Below are positions 1 through 7,472 of a stretch of DNA of 16,487 bases, piece after piece. Numbering within the stretch: position 1 is the first letter of the stretch; each line of letters opens with the position of its first letter. The notes beneath the pieces were generated by a model. The model had not been told where the DNA came from and made no database searches. It worked only from the letters and a program-made list of their open reading frames with translations. A program made the translations under genes and the position numbers. Origin of the DNA: Clostridia bacterium (lineage in GTDB: Bacteria; Bacillota; Clostridia; Oscillospirales; CAG-272); contig JAFTMP010000085.1 of assembly GCA_017452335.1 (NCBI GenBank), positions 1 through 16,487 on the forward strand, read 5' to 3'.

Positions 1-1233
1 CACCAAATTGATCCCTTCAACGCTTCTGCCCGAGCCCTTTCCGATCCCGTTTTCCACCGAGATCAGTACGCAGGGCTTTTGGTAGCGCTCCGTGATCCTT
101 GCGGCAACGATGCCCACCACGCCGTGATGCCATCCTTGCGCCGCAAGCACTAAGATCGGATCCTTTTCATAGCCGCCCTCGGCGATCATCGCATCCACCG
201 CTTCGGAAATGCGCTCTTCCTCACTGCGGCGCGCCTCGTTAAAATCACAAAGCATCTGTGCAAGGTATCGTGCTTCACTTTGGTCATCCGCCAGCAACAG
301 CTCCAGTGCTCGATCGGCACTGCCCATTCTGCCTGCGGCATTGATGCGCGGTGCCAGCGTATATCCGATCACTGTGCTTGTAACCGTTTTATTCTTTTTT
401 CCCTCAAAGCACTGTGCCAGCAGAGCACAAAGCCCTGCAAGGGGTCTTTTATTGAGTTTCTCTATCCCACGGCTGATGATGTATCTGTTTTCATCGGTCA
501 CGGGCATCACATCAGCAACCGTGCCCAGTGCAATGGCATCGGCAAAGGAGTCAAGCACTGCTCCTGCCGCATCCAGCCCCGTCATTTCGGGACGGCGAAG
601 CTGTTCTATGGCACAAATCACCTTAAAAACCACACCAACACCCGCAAGACCCTTAAAGGGATATGTACAATCACTGCGCATTGGGTTGATCACCGCACAG
701 CAACAAGGAAGGGTGCTATGACATTCATGATGGTCGATCACCACCGTATCAATGCCCAAATTTGCCGCATAAGCGATCTCCTCTGCCGCTGTACTGCCCG
801 TATCCACCGTGATCATCAGGTCAATGCCCTGATCTTTCAGCGTATCCAGCACTGCGAAATTGAGCCCGTATCCATCCTCCAACCGATTGGGAATATACGT
901 TAAGACCTTGGCGCCCAGCCCCAAAAGATAGCGCTTCATCGTGGCAGTGGAGGTCACACCGTCGGCATCGTAATCCCCGTAAATGAGGATGGTTTCGCCT
1001 TCATGCACCCCGCAAAGAATGCGCTGTGCGCCCTCTTTCATATCCTTCATCAAAAAAGGATCGTGCAGGCTCTTCGCACCGGGATGAAGAAAGCATTCCA
1101 GTGCTTCTTTCGTGCGAAAGCCTCTGTGCTCCAGCAATGCCGCCAACGGTATGGGCAAGGAAAGCGCCTCTGCCAGTCCAAGTATTCTGTTATCCTGTAA
1201 GTTCCCCCGTGGTATTGCTGATCTGATCCTCAT
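1..1233 (-). CDS. recJ: Single-stranded-DNA-specific exonuclease RecJ (C-terminus cut off by window edge)
   Basis: The first 411 codons are present; the gene is open at base 1. RecJ degrades single-stranded DNA 5' to 3' in recombination and repair. Visible DHH-family motifs are DYDADG (residues 87-92), VDTG (143-146), IDHHE (166-170), an INPMRSDCTYPFKGLAG block (about 182-198), LGTVADVMP, INAAGRMG, and the DHHA1-like GWHHGVVGIVAARI and GKGSGRSVEG segments, all in family order. The ATG at 1233 was chosen because it follows AAAAGGA closely and lies 14 bases after the stop of the upstream oxidoreductase gene, which suggests co-transcription. The C-terminal oligonucleotide-binding part of RecJ lies outside the window. 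Identification is firm; only the 3' end is unknown. Confidence 0.95.
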   Translation of the reverse strand, partial: MRIRSAIPRGNLQDNRILGLAEALSLPIPLAALLEHRGFRTKEALECFLHPGAKSLHDPFLMKDMKEGAQRILCGVHEGETILIYGDYDADGVTSTATMKRYLLGLGAKVLTYIPNRLEDGYGLNFAVLDTLKDQGIDLMITVDTGSTAAEEIAYAANLGIDTVVIDHHECHSTLPCCCAVINPMRSDCTYPFKGLAGVGVVFKVICAIEQLRRPEMTGLDAAGAVLDSFADAIALGTVADVMPVTDENRYIISRGIEKLNKRPLAGLCALLAQCFEGKKNKTVTSTVIGYTLAPRINAAGRMGSADRALELLLADDQSEARYLAQMLCDFNEARRSEEERISEAVDAMIAEGGYEKDPILVLAAQGWHHGVVGIVAARITERYQKPCVLISVENGIGKGSGRSVEGINLV

Positions 1234-1247
1234 GTTCCTTTTGATTT

Positions 1248-2864
1248 CTATTCCTTTGCTTGATATCTGCCGATCACGGCGTACGCCGCCTTCATTCCGT
1301 CAATGGCGGCACTGGTGATCCCGCCTGCATATCCCGCGCCTTCCCCTGCAGGAAAGAGGTTTTCACATCCCGGCGCATGCATTTGTGCCGTGCGCGTAAT
1401 TCTGACAGGGGCTGAGGTGCGCGTTTCCACACCTGTTAACACGGCATCAGCGCAGGAATATCCTTCGATCCTCTTTTCAAACTGCACAAAGCCGCGGCGC
1501 ATCATAGCAACCGTTTGTGCCGGTAAAATTTCCGATAAGTCACACAGCGTGACTGCACTGCCCGAGCGGAAGGAGGGTAAAATTCTTGACGGCTCACTGC
1601 CTCTCGTGCCCCCCAAAAAATCGCCCAAAGTCTGAATGGGTGCCCGATATCCGCCGCCTGCCATCACAAAAGCCCGCTGTTCGATCGCACGTTGGTAGGC
1701 GATCGCCTGCCTTGGCGTAGCACCGTAGTCACTTTTCAAAACCGATACAGCAATGGCGGCGTTGGCATTTCTGCCGTCACGTGCAAAATTGCTCATGCCG
1801 TTGACCACCAGTCCCCCCTGCTCGGAGGAGGCACAGATGACCTCACCTCCGGGACACATACAAAAGCTGTAAACGCCCCGCTCTCCTTCTCTGTAAGAAA
1901 GGCTGTATTCGCCATGTCCTAAAATAGAAACATCTGCATCTCCGTATAGCGCACGGTCAATATCCTCTTGCAAATGCTCTGTACGGGCGCCCACCGAAAA
2001 ATCCTTTGCTTCAAGGGTGATTCCCTTTTCTAACAGCAATTCATAAGTATCTCTCGCGCTGTGCCCGATGGCAAGGATCAGCGCACCGCAGGGAATTTCA
2101 CCCTGCGAGGTCAAAACGGAGGTGATCCGCCCCGAGAAGTCCCGCGAAATACCGACCATCTTGGTATCATACAGGATCTCTCCTCCATGGGCACGAATGG
2201 CATCATCTGCACGCGCCACCACCTCAAGAAGCTTGTCTGTGCCCACATGGGGCTTTGCAAGCGTTAAAATACTGTCGGGTGCCCCAAAGGAATGAAGCGT
2301 TTCAAACACCACGCTTCCCAGCGGATCGTTGACTCTCGTTACCAGCTTTCCGTCGGAAAAGGTCCCTGCACCGCCTGCACCGAACTGCACATTGCTTTCT
2401 GCATTTAAAATGCCGGTCTTTAAAAACCGATCCACGTCCTCTCTTCTGCGTGCAACAGGGGCGCCGCGCTCGATCACCAGCGGACGGTATCCCTTCTTTG
2501 CCAGCGTCAGCGCCGCAAACATCCCGCAAGGGCCAAAGCCCACCACGATCACTCTGCCCGACAGTTCTTCATGCCCGCTCTGCGGAACCTGCGCAGGGAC
2601 ACTGATCGGTGCGGCATCAATTTTTAAAAGCTGTTTTTCGGATAATGCACGGTCACATAAAGCATACACCGAATAAATGAAGCGTATATCCTTCTTTTTC
2701 CTCGCGTCCACCGAGCGGCGGAACACCGAGAGCTTCATGGGCGTCACACCGATTGCGGACAGTGCCCTTTTTGCCGTTTGCAGTGCCATTCCCGCATCTG
2801 CCGTATAAGGCAGAGAGATGCCCCGCAACACGTAGCCGTATGTTTCAAAATGCTGTTTTTTCAT
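1248..2864 (-). CDS. FAD-dependent oxidoreductase, COG2509 type
   Basis: A 538-residue cytoplasmic flavoprotein of unknown substrate. An N-terminal domain of about 100 residues carries the RRSVDARKKKDI stretch (49-60) typical of this family. A dinucleotide-binding fold follows, with VVGFGPCGMFAA (107-118) as the GxGxxG motif and the acidic E132 at the end of the second strand. The segment NVQFGAGGAGTFSDGKL (158-174) and the C-terminal FAD-contact motif FPAGEGAGYAGGITSAA (about 503-519) are hallmarks of COG2509 dehydrogenases. There is no signal peptide. It starts 16 bases after the cdaR stop with no clear ribosome site, so it is probably translated by coupling to cdaR. Its link to c-di-AMP genes is positional only; the reaction is not known. 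Confidence 0.85.
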   Translation of the reverse strand: MKKQHFETYGYVLRGISLPYTADAGMALQTAKRALSAIGVTPMKLSVFRRSVDARKKKDIRFIYSVYALCDRALSEKQLLKIDAAPISVPAQVPQSGHEELSGRVIVVGFGPCGMFAALTLAKKGYRPLVIERGAPVARRREDVDRFLKTGILNAESNVQFGAGGAGTFSDGKLVTRVNDPLGSVVFETLHSFGAPDSILTLAKPHVGTDKLLEVVARADDAIRAHGGEILYDTKMVGISRDFSGRITSVLTSQGEIPCGALILAIGHSARDTYELLLEKGITLEAKDFSVGARTEHLQEDIDRALYGDADVSILGHGEYSLSYREGERGVYSFCMCPGGEVICASSEQGGLVVNGMSNFARDGRNANAAIAVSVLKSDYGATPRQAIAYQRAIEQRAFVMAGGGYRAPIQTLGDFLGGTRGSEPSRILPSFRSGSAVTLCDLSEILPAQTVAMMRRGFVQFEKRIEGYSCADAVLTGVETRTSAPVRITRTAQMHAPGCENLFPAGEGAGYAGGITSAAIDGMKAAYAVIGRYQAKE

Positions 2865-2880
2865 AGTATATCAGTTATGA

Positions 2881-4257
2881 TCACGATTCGGGATTTTCAA
2901 TTTGGGGATCGGATGTCAGCGTCACGGTCAATTTTTCCACCTCGATCACCTTCGCGCCCGAAATGTCCTGCGCATTTATAAATCCAACCCTCGCTTCCAC
3001 CTGTGTCTGACCTTCCTTCAAGTCGGATAGATCCAGCGTGACGATCAAATTTTCGTCAGTCAGTTTTTTTGCATCGGTAACCAAAGGATAATACTCGATC
3101 TGCACCGTGATCCGATCTTTATCGAGGGAATAACTGCCGCTTGAAGGGGGGACAATCAGCATATTCTGCGTCTTTACCAGAAGGTTGAGCTTGACAAGGG
3201 TTGATTTCTTTTCCGCCGTAACGGTCAGCTCGGCACGCTCTCCCTCATCGGTAATAAACCGCACGCCGCTGCCCAAATCTCTTGAATAAATGGTGTAGTC
3301 CTGCAATCGAATATCTTGCGAAACCTCCACCTCGATCACGTCGGGAATACGGTCCACCTCAAACACGGGACCGATCACACCCACGCCCGTCTGCGACAGG
3401 CTATACGCCCCATCGTCCTCAGCAGGGGCTTTAGCAGACAGCAAAACATACTTGTATTTATTGACCTTGATATTCACTTCCAGCGTTGCCGGTTCAAAGC
3501 GGAGAAAGCGGGATTCGATCTCATCTCCAAACCGATCGCAGGCTACAGGGGTAACGTACACAGTGGCGTCTCCTGTCAAATCCTTTAACCAGTCGATATT
3601 CAGCGCGATGTGATCTACCTGTGCCAGCGTTTTTTCATCTCCGATCACCGTGATGTTCTCCTCCACCACCGTTTGTCTGTCAAGGGAAATTCCGTTGGCA
3701 AAGGAGTAGTTGCTCATATTTAATCTCACATCATCTTCCTTATTCGTGCCCGCAAGAGTGGTGGAAAACTCTTTGTGACTTGCCTTTTCCACAGTGATGG
3801 TCACCGATTTGGTACTACAAGAAACGCCGTCGGGCAAGGTAACATCCAATGCTACGGTGTATTTGCCCTCCTTGATCTCGTCTGCACTCTCAAAAAGCGC
3901 ATCACTGCTTCCAGGATCAAACACATTGACAAATGCACCAACCAGCGACTGATCCTGCATAATACGGTCAATTACCTCACCCTTGCCGCGAAGCACCAGA
4001 TCCACGTTGGCAGGCTCTATGGACGAAATGGTGAAATTGTTGCTCATAAGCTGGTCGTTTCCCAACACCTGAACGGGGATGCCCGAGCAGGTATTGTTCC
4101 CCCATACCACCACCAACCAAAAAACGAAAGCGGCGATCACTGAAAACACCAACGGCAAAAAGATCGAGCGCCGACCGTTTTTGCTCTTGACGGCATCGGA
4201 AAGACCTTGGGTATTGAATTCCTCATCGGAGTATACACTTACGGTTTTATTGTTCAT
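2881..4257 (-). CDS. cdaR: YbbR-domain protein, CdaA regulator CdaR
   Basis: A 458-residue protein with a short basic cytoplasmic N-terminus, one membrane segment at about 32-53 (rich in F, V, L, I and W) and a long extracytoplasmic beta-rich part. The latter shows repeated YbbR-type units, for example IPVQVLGNDQL, ISSIEPANVDLVLRGKGEVID and VTPVACDRFGDEI followed by RFEPATLEVNIKV; three or four repeats look likely. In Bacillota, CdaR binds the membrane cyclase CdaA and tunes c-di-AMP synthesis. The gene lies 34 bases after cdaA, the classical pairing, and has an AGAGGAG ribosome site. The glmM gene that often follows is absent here; an oxidoreductase gene follows instead. The call rests on gene order and repeat character. 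Confidence 0.88.
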   Translation of the reverse strand: MNNKTVSVYSDEEFNTQGLSDAVKSKNGRRSIFLPLVFSVIAAFVFWLVVVWGNNTCSGIPVQVLGNDQLMSNNFTISSIEPANVDLVLRGKGEVIDRIMQDQSLVGAFVNVFDPGSSDALFESADEIKEGKYTVALDVTLPDGVSCSTKSVTITVEKASHKEFSTTLAGTNKEDDVRLNMSNYSFANGISLDRQTVVEENITVIGDEKTLAQVDHIALNIDWLKDLTGDATVYVTPVACDRFGDEIESRFLRFEPATLEVNIKVNKYKYVLLSAKAPAEDDGAYSLSQTGVGVIGPVFEVDRIPDVIEVEVSQDIRLQDYTIYSRDLGSGVRFITDEGERAELTVTAEKKSTLVKLNLLVKTQNMLIVPPSSGSYSLDKDRITVQIEYYPLVTDAKKLTDENLIVTLDLSDLKEGQTQVEARVGFINAQDISGAKVIEVEKLTVTLTSDPQIENPES

Positions 4258-4291
4258 CTCTTACTCCTCTTCTCTTCGCTTTTCACTGATT

Positions 4292-5245
4292 TCACTGACT
4301 ATCCTGCTCGTTTTCACTAAAGATATCGTCAAGCTGCAGGTTTGTCTCGGTTGCTAAATCAACATCCTTTTGTGTCTTTTTCTTTGCGGACTTCTTTTTT
4401 TCCTTTTTCTTCTCTTTCCCGGCCTTTGCCGACTTTTCATTTTCCGAAGACACGTCGATCACCTTGGTTAAAAAACTCTTAAGCGACACATAGTCTAAAT
4501 TTCTGAAAAGTCTTCCCTCGATAGCAACGGAAATGGTACCTGTTTGCTCGGAGACCACAACCACCACGGCATCGCTTACCTCACTGACCCCCACTGCAGC
4601 GTGATGACGGGTGCCCAGGTCTTTAAAGTCGTCATTGGAAGAAAGAGGGAGAAAGCATCCTGCCGCATACACCTTGCCTTGACGGATCACCATGGCACCA
4701 TCGTGCAAGGGCGCGTTCTTAAAAAACACATTTTCAATTAGCGGCGCCGTCGCTTCGGCATTGAGCACTGTTCCGCTGTTGATATGCTCGCCCAGCTTTG
4801 TTTTACGCTCAATCACGATCAGCGCACCCGTTTTGTCCTTTGCCATCTGACAGCTTGCCTCGCATACGCTGTCGATCATCTGGCTGACCTTTTGCGTATA
4901 GTTTTTATCGTTGATCATTTTCAAGATCTTTAACGGCTCTGAACCCATTTTTTCAAGGGCGGAGCGCAACTCGGGCTGGAAGAGAATGATCAAGGCGATC
5001 ATGCCCACCTCAAAGAAATTCCCCAGCACAAAATTGATCGTCAGCAGATCAAAGGTCCTTGCAACAAACTGTAAAACAAGCAGGAGCACCACGCCCACGA
5101 TCAGCTTGCCTGCACGTCTGTTACGGATAAACGTAAACGCCATGTACAAAAGAACCGCAACGATCAATATATCCACAACATCGCGAACATCAATCGAGGA
5201 GATCAGCATCCAAATCTCAGAGAAAAAATCCTTTACCGCTTCCAT
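4292..5245 (-). CDS. cdaA: Diadenylate cyclase CdaA (membrane c-di-AMP synthase)
   Basis: A 317-residue enzyme that makes c-di-AMP from two ATP at the membrane. Hydrophobic segments lie at about 23-40, 46-62 and 70-90, followed by the DAC domain (about 100-260). The catalytic motif is PLHDGAMVI with D182-G183-A184. The second motif, LGTRHHAAVG, has R213-H214-H215 where characterised enzymes have RHR, a visible substitution. The tail is unusual: about 272-293 is very lysine-rich (runs such as KEKKKEKKK), followed by an acidic end. It is first in the minus-strand run, with an AAGGGAAAG ribosome site and a promoter about 70 bases upstream. The family assignment is secure; activity of the RHH variant is not shown. 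Confidence 0.95.
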   Translation of the reverse strand: MEAVKDFFSEIWMLISSIDVRDVVDILIVAVLLYMAFTFIRNRRAGKLIVGVVLLLVLQFVARTFDLLTINFVLGNFFEVGMIALIILFQPELRSALEKMGSEPLKILKMINDKNYTQKVSQMIDSVCEASCQMAKDKTGALIVIERKTKLGEHINSGTVLNAEATAPLIENVFFKNAPLHDGAMVIRQGKVYAAGCFLPLSSNDDFKDLGTRHHAAVGVSEVSDAVVVVVSEQTGTISVAIEGRLFRNLDYVSLKSFLTKVIDVSSENEKSAKAGKEKKKEKKKSAKKKTQKDVDLATETNLQLDDIFSENEQDSQ

Positions 5246-5312
5246 AGCACTTTCCCTTCATCAAATTCCATCAGTTTTGCCGTCATAATGCGGCAGGGTA
5301 AAATTATTATTT

Positions 5313-5341
5313 ATTATATCATATAACTCTTTCTTTTTCAA
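5313..5341 (-). promoter_or_regulatory. Sigma-A-type promoter for the cdaA-cdaR-recJ run
   Basis: Read on the minus strand: TTGAAA (5341-5336), 17-base spacer, TATAAT (5318-5313). Transcription would begin near 5306, giving a leader of about 60 bases before cdaA. Motif and spacing are near consensus; activity is inferred. Confidence 0.75.
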
Positions 5342-5394
5342 ATGTTTTTTTGCATTTTCTAAAAATAATTTTGCCATTTTTGACATCTGATTCC

Positions 5395-5423
5395 TTGCAT
5401 TTTTGCAAACATTGTGGTATACT
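5395..5423 (+). promoter_or_regulatory. Sigma-A-type promoter for ispD-ispF-rpe
   Basis: TTGCAT (5395-5400), 17-base spacer, TATACT (5418-5423), with an extended TGG just before the -10. Transcription would begin near 5430, about 30 bases before the ispD TTG start. It is divergent from the cdaA promoter, with about 53 bases between the two -35 boxes. Confidence 0.72.
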
Positions 5424-5462
5424 ACTTCCGATATCTGAATTGAAGAGAGGACGGGTAAAAAG

Positions 5463-6188
5463 TTGGCACATTTGTGGGCAAAAAAACAGTTTTCGGCAAT
5501 GATCCTTGCAGGTGGATCCTCCACCAGAATGGGCGGCATTTCAAAACAGCAATACCGTCTTTTGGGCGTGCCCGTAGCGGTACACACCCTGCGCGCCTTC
5601 GAGCGCTGCAAGCAGTGTGCAGAGATCATTATTGTCTCCAAAGCAGATGAATGCACGCTTTATGAGCAATACGCCAAGGAATATGGGCTTACTAAGATCA
5701 AATGCGTGCTTCCAGGAGGCAGTACCCGCCAAGAATCTGCGTTTCTCGGGTTAAAGGGCGTCAGTGCCGACAGCGATTTTATTGCCATTCACGACGCGGC
5801 ACGCTGTCTGATCACCCCGGAGCAGATCACTAACGTATTTCTTACCGCAATGCGCACCGACTGCGCCACGGCGGCATGCCCCGCGACCGATACGGTAAAG
5901 TTTGTTTCATCGAAAGGCAAAACCGAAACAGACGGACAGCCCGAGCGCTCAAAGCTTTGGAACATGCAAACACCACAGATCTTCTACACCGATCTTTACC
6001 GCGCCGCGGCGTATACCGCAAGAGAGGATGGCTTTGCCGCCACCGACGATTGTTCCCTTTTGGAGCACGTTGGATTTGGGTGCACGGTGGTGGACTGCGG
6101 AAGAGAAAATATCAAAATCACCACTCCCGTGGATCTGCTCTTAGCGGAGGCGATCTTAAAAGAGCGAGAGAAAGGAGCAGAACAATGA
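5463..6188 (+). CDS. ispD: 2-C-methyl-D-erythritol 4-phosphate cytidylyltransferase IspD
   Basis: A 241-residue cytoplasmic enzyme that transfers CMP from CTP to MEP, third step of the MEP isoprenoid pathway. The CTP-binding N-terminus is AMILAGGSSTRMGG (12-25), with the phosphate-binding Gly/Ser loop and R22. Further family blocks are FIAIHDAARCLIT (HDAAR; the usual next Pro is Cys here), MQTPQIF, TDDCSLLE and the C-terminal GRENIKITTPVDLLLAE. The start is TTG at 5463, 11 bases after GAGAGGA; the first ATG in frame (5499) lies inside the nucleotide-binding motif and is too late. A second TTG at 5472 is possible. The stop overlaps the ispF start (ATGA), so the two are translationally coupled. 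Confidence 0.96.
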   Translation: MAHLWAKKQFSAMILAGGSSTRMGGISKQQYRLLGVPVAVHTLRAFERCKQCAEIIIVSKADECTLYEQYAKEYGLTKIKCVLPGGSTRQESAFLGLKGVSADSDFIAIHDAARCLITPEQITNVFLTAMRTDCATAACPATDTVKFVSSKGKTETDGQPERSKLWNMQTPQIFYTDLYRAAAYTAREDGFAATDDCSLLEHVGFGCTVVDCGRENIKITTPVDLLLAEAILKEREKGAEQ

Positions 6189-6673
6189 CCAACCTTCGAA
6201 TCGGACACGGCTATGACGTACATAAGCTGGTCTCGGGCAGAAAACTGATCTTGGGCGGAGTGGAAATTGAGCACCGCTTGGGGTTGCTTGGACACTCTGA
6301 CGCTGACGTGCTCCTGCACGCTCTTTCCGACGCTTTGCTGGGTGCTGCGGCACTGGGTGATATCGGCAAGCATTTTCCCGACACAGACGAGCGGTATCGA
6401 GGCGCTGACAGCTTGATGCTCCTTGGTGAGGTGTGCAAGCTTCTTGAAGATCAAGGATACCGTCCCGTAAACGTGGACACCACCATCCTTGCCCAAAAGC
6501 CCAAGCTCGCACCTCACATCCCGTTAATGCGCCAAAATATTGCGACAGCCCTTGGTATTGATCTATCCTGTGTTTCTGTCAAAGCCACCACAGAAGAAGG
6601 CTTAGGATTTACAGGCAAAGAAGAGGGCATTGCGGCGCACGCTGTTTGCATAATAGAAAAGATCAATTTTTGA
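6185..6673 (+). CDS. ispF: 2-C-methyl-D-erythritol 2,4-cyclodiphosphate synthase IspF
   Basis: A 162-residue enzyme that cyclises CDP-ME 2-phosphate to MEcPP with release of CMP, fifth step of the MEP pathway; the family works as a trimer. Metal ligands are D11 and H13 in GHGYDVHKL and H45 in DADVLLHALSDALLG, matching the D8, H10 and H42 positions of the E. coli enzyme. GDIGKHFPDTD (58-68) and KATTEEGLGFTGKEEG (133-148) are the other signatures. Length is normal. The ATG at 6185 overlaps the ispD stop by four bases; a longer in-frame reading that begins inside ispD is not the true start. GAAAGGAG just upstream is the ribosome site. Confidence 0.97.
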   Translation: MTNLRIGHGYDVHKLVSGRKLILGGVEIEHRLGLLGHSDADVLLHALSDALLGAAALGDIGKHFPDTDERYRGADSLMLLGEVCKLLEDQGYRPVNVDTTILAQKPKLAPHIPLMRQNIATALGIDLSCVSVKATTEEGLGFTGKEEGIAAHAVCIIEKINF

Positions 6674-6690
6674 GCTATATCAAGTTTTAA

Positions 6691-6738
6691 GAAAGGACAT
6701 GTTCGTTAAATACTTCATCAAGCGAACAACAGAATATC
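6691..6738 (+). promoter_or_regulatory. rpe translation-start region with a distant ribosome site and a small hairpin
   Basis: No Shine-Dalgarno motif lies within 15 bases of the rpe ATG. The only good one, GAAAGGA (6691-6697), is 41 bases away. Between them TGTTCG (6700-6705) can pair with CGAACA (6723-6728). If folded, the hairpin would bring the site to an effective 12 bases from the ATG. The same site also precedes a 24-codon reading frame at 6699 that overlaps the start of rpe in another frame. Confidence 0.35.
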
Positions 6739-7407
6739 ATGTACATTATTTCTCCCTCCATCCTCTCCTGTGATTTTTCAAAATTGGGTGTACAAGTAGA
6801 GGAAACCGGCAAAACTGCCGCTAAATACATCCATATCGACGTTATGGACGGTGCGTTTGTCCCTAACATCACCATCGGCCCCTGTGTGATCGCTTCCCTG
6901 CGCTCCCACAGCGATCTGGTATTTGATACCCACTTGATGATCAACGAGCCCATCCGCTACATCAACGAATTCCGAAAGGCGGGTGCTGACATCATCACCG
7001 TACACGCCGAGGCGTGCGCAGATCTTGAAGCGACGCTGAAGGAGATTCGTGCCTGCGGTGCCAAGGTTGGTCTTTCCATCAAGCCCAAGACCGATCCCGA
7101 GACGATCCGTGCCTATCTGCCCTTATGCGATATGATCTTGATCATGACCGTGGAGCCGGGCTTCGGCGGACAGTCGTTCATCTACGAGGCAGTAGAAAAC
7201 ATCAAAAAGGTAAAAGCTATGATCGAAGAGGCAGGACTGAACATCCCCATCGAAGTGGACGGCGGGATCACGGTGGACACCATTGGCGTTGCGGCAAAGG
7301 CGGGGGCTGAAATTTTTGTTGCCGGCTCTGCCGTTTACAAAAAAGCGGACATTGCAAAGGCAGTGTCAGATCTACTGGACAGCGCAATGCAAGCCGGTAA
7401 TAACTAA
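6739..7407 (+). CDS. rpe: Ribulose-phosphate 3-epimerase
   Basis: A 222-residue TIM-barrel enzyme that interconverts ribulose 5-phosphate and xylulose 5-phosphate in the pentose phosphate pathway. It opens with ISPSILSCDF. The divalent-metal ligands are H32 and D34 (IHIDVMDG), H65 (DTHLM) and D174 (EVDGGIT); D34 and D174 are the expected acid/base pair. IMTVEPGFGGQSF (135-147) is the conserved phosphate-side loop. One departure is MDGAFVPN where many members have MDGHFVPN. Full length. It lies 65 bases after ispF on the same strand with no clear promoter between, so it is probably the last gene of that transcript, which ends at a strong terminator 13 bases after the stop. Confidence 0.97.
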   Translation: MYIISPSILSCDFSKLGVQVEETGKTAAKYIHIDVMDGAFVPNITIGPCVIASLRSHSDLVFDTHLMINEPIRYINEFRKAGADIITVHAEACADLEATLKEIRACGAKVGLSIKPKTDPETIRAYLPLCDMILIMTVEPGFGGQSFIYEAVENIKKVKAMIEEAGLNIPIEVDGGITVDTIGVAAKAGAEIFVAGSAVYKKADIAKAVSDLLDSAMQAGNN

Positions 7408-7419
7408 TACGCATGCAAC

Positions 7420-7459
7420 AAAAAAGAGTTTTCTTGGAAATCCAAGAAAACTCTTTTTT
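7420..7459. terminator. Bidirectional intrinsic terminator between rpe and the histidine kinase gene
   Basis: An 18-base perfect stem (7420-7437 with 7442-7459) around a four-base loop, with six A on the left and six T on the right, so it works in both directions. It ends the ispDF-rpe transcript and the convergent two-component transcript, whose kinase stop is at 7473. Confidence 0.93.
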
Positions 7460-7472
7460 ATCCTTAAATGAA

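Noticed and set aside
2302..2529. Reading frames opposite or beside the oxidoreductase and other large genes
   Set aside because: Low-complexity shadows of the main coding frames, without ribosome sites or family motifs.
5876..6184. Longer in-frame N-terminal extension of ispF inside ispD
   Set aside because: The canonical ispF start at 6185 has a ribosome site and overlaps the ispD stop; the extension is only an open frame across ispD.
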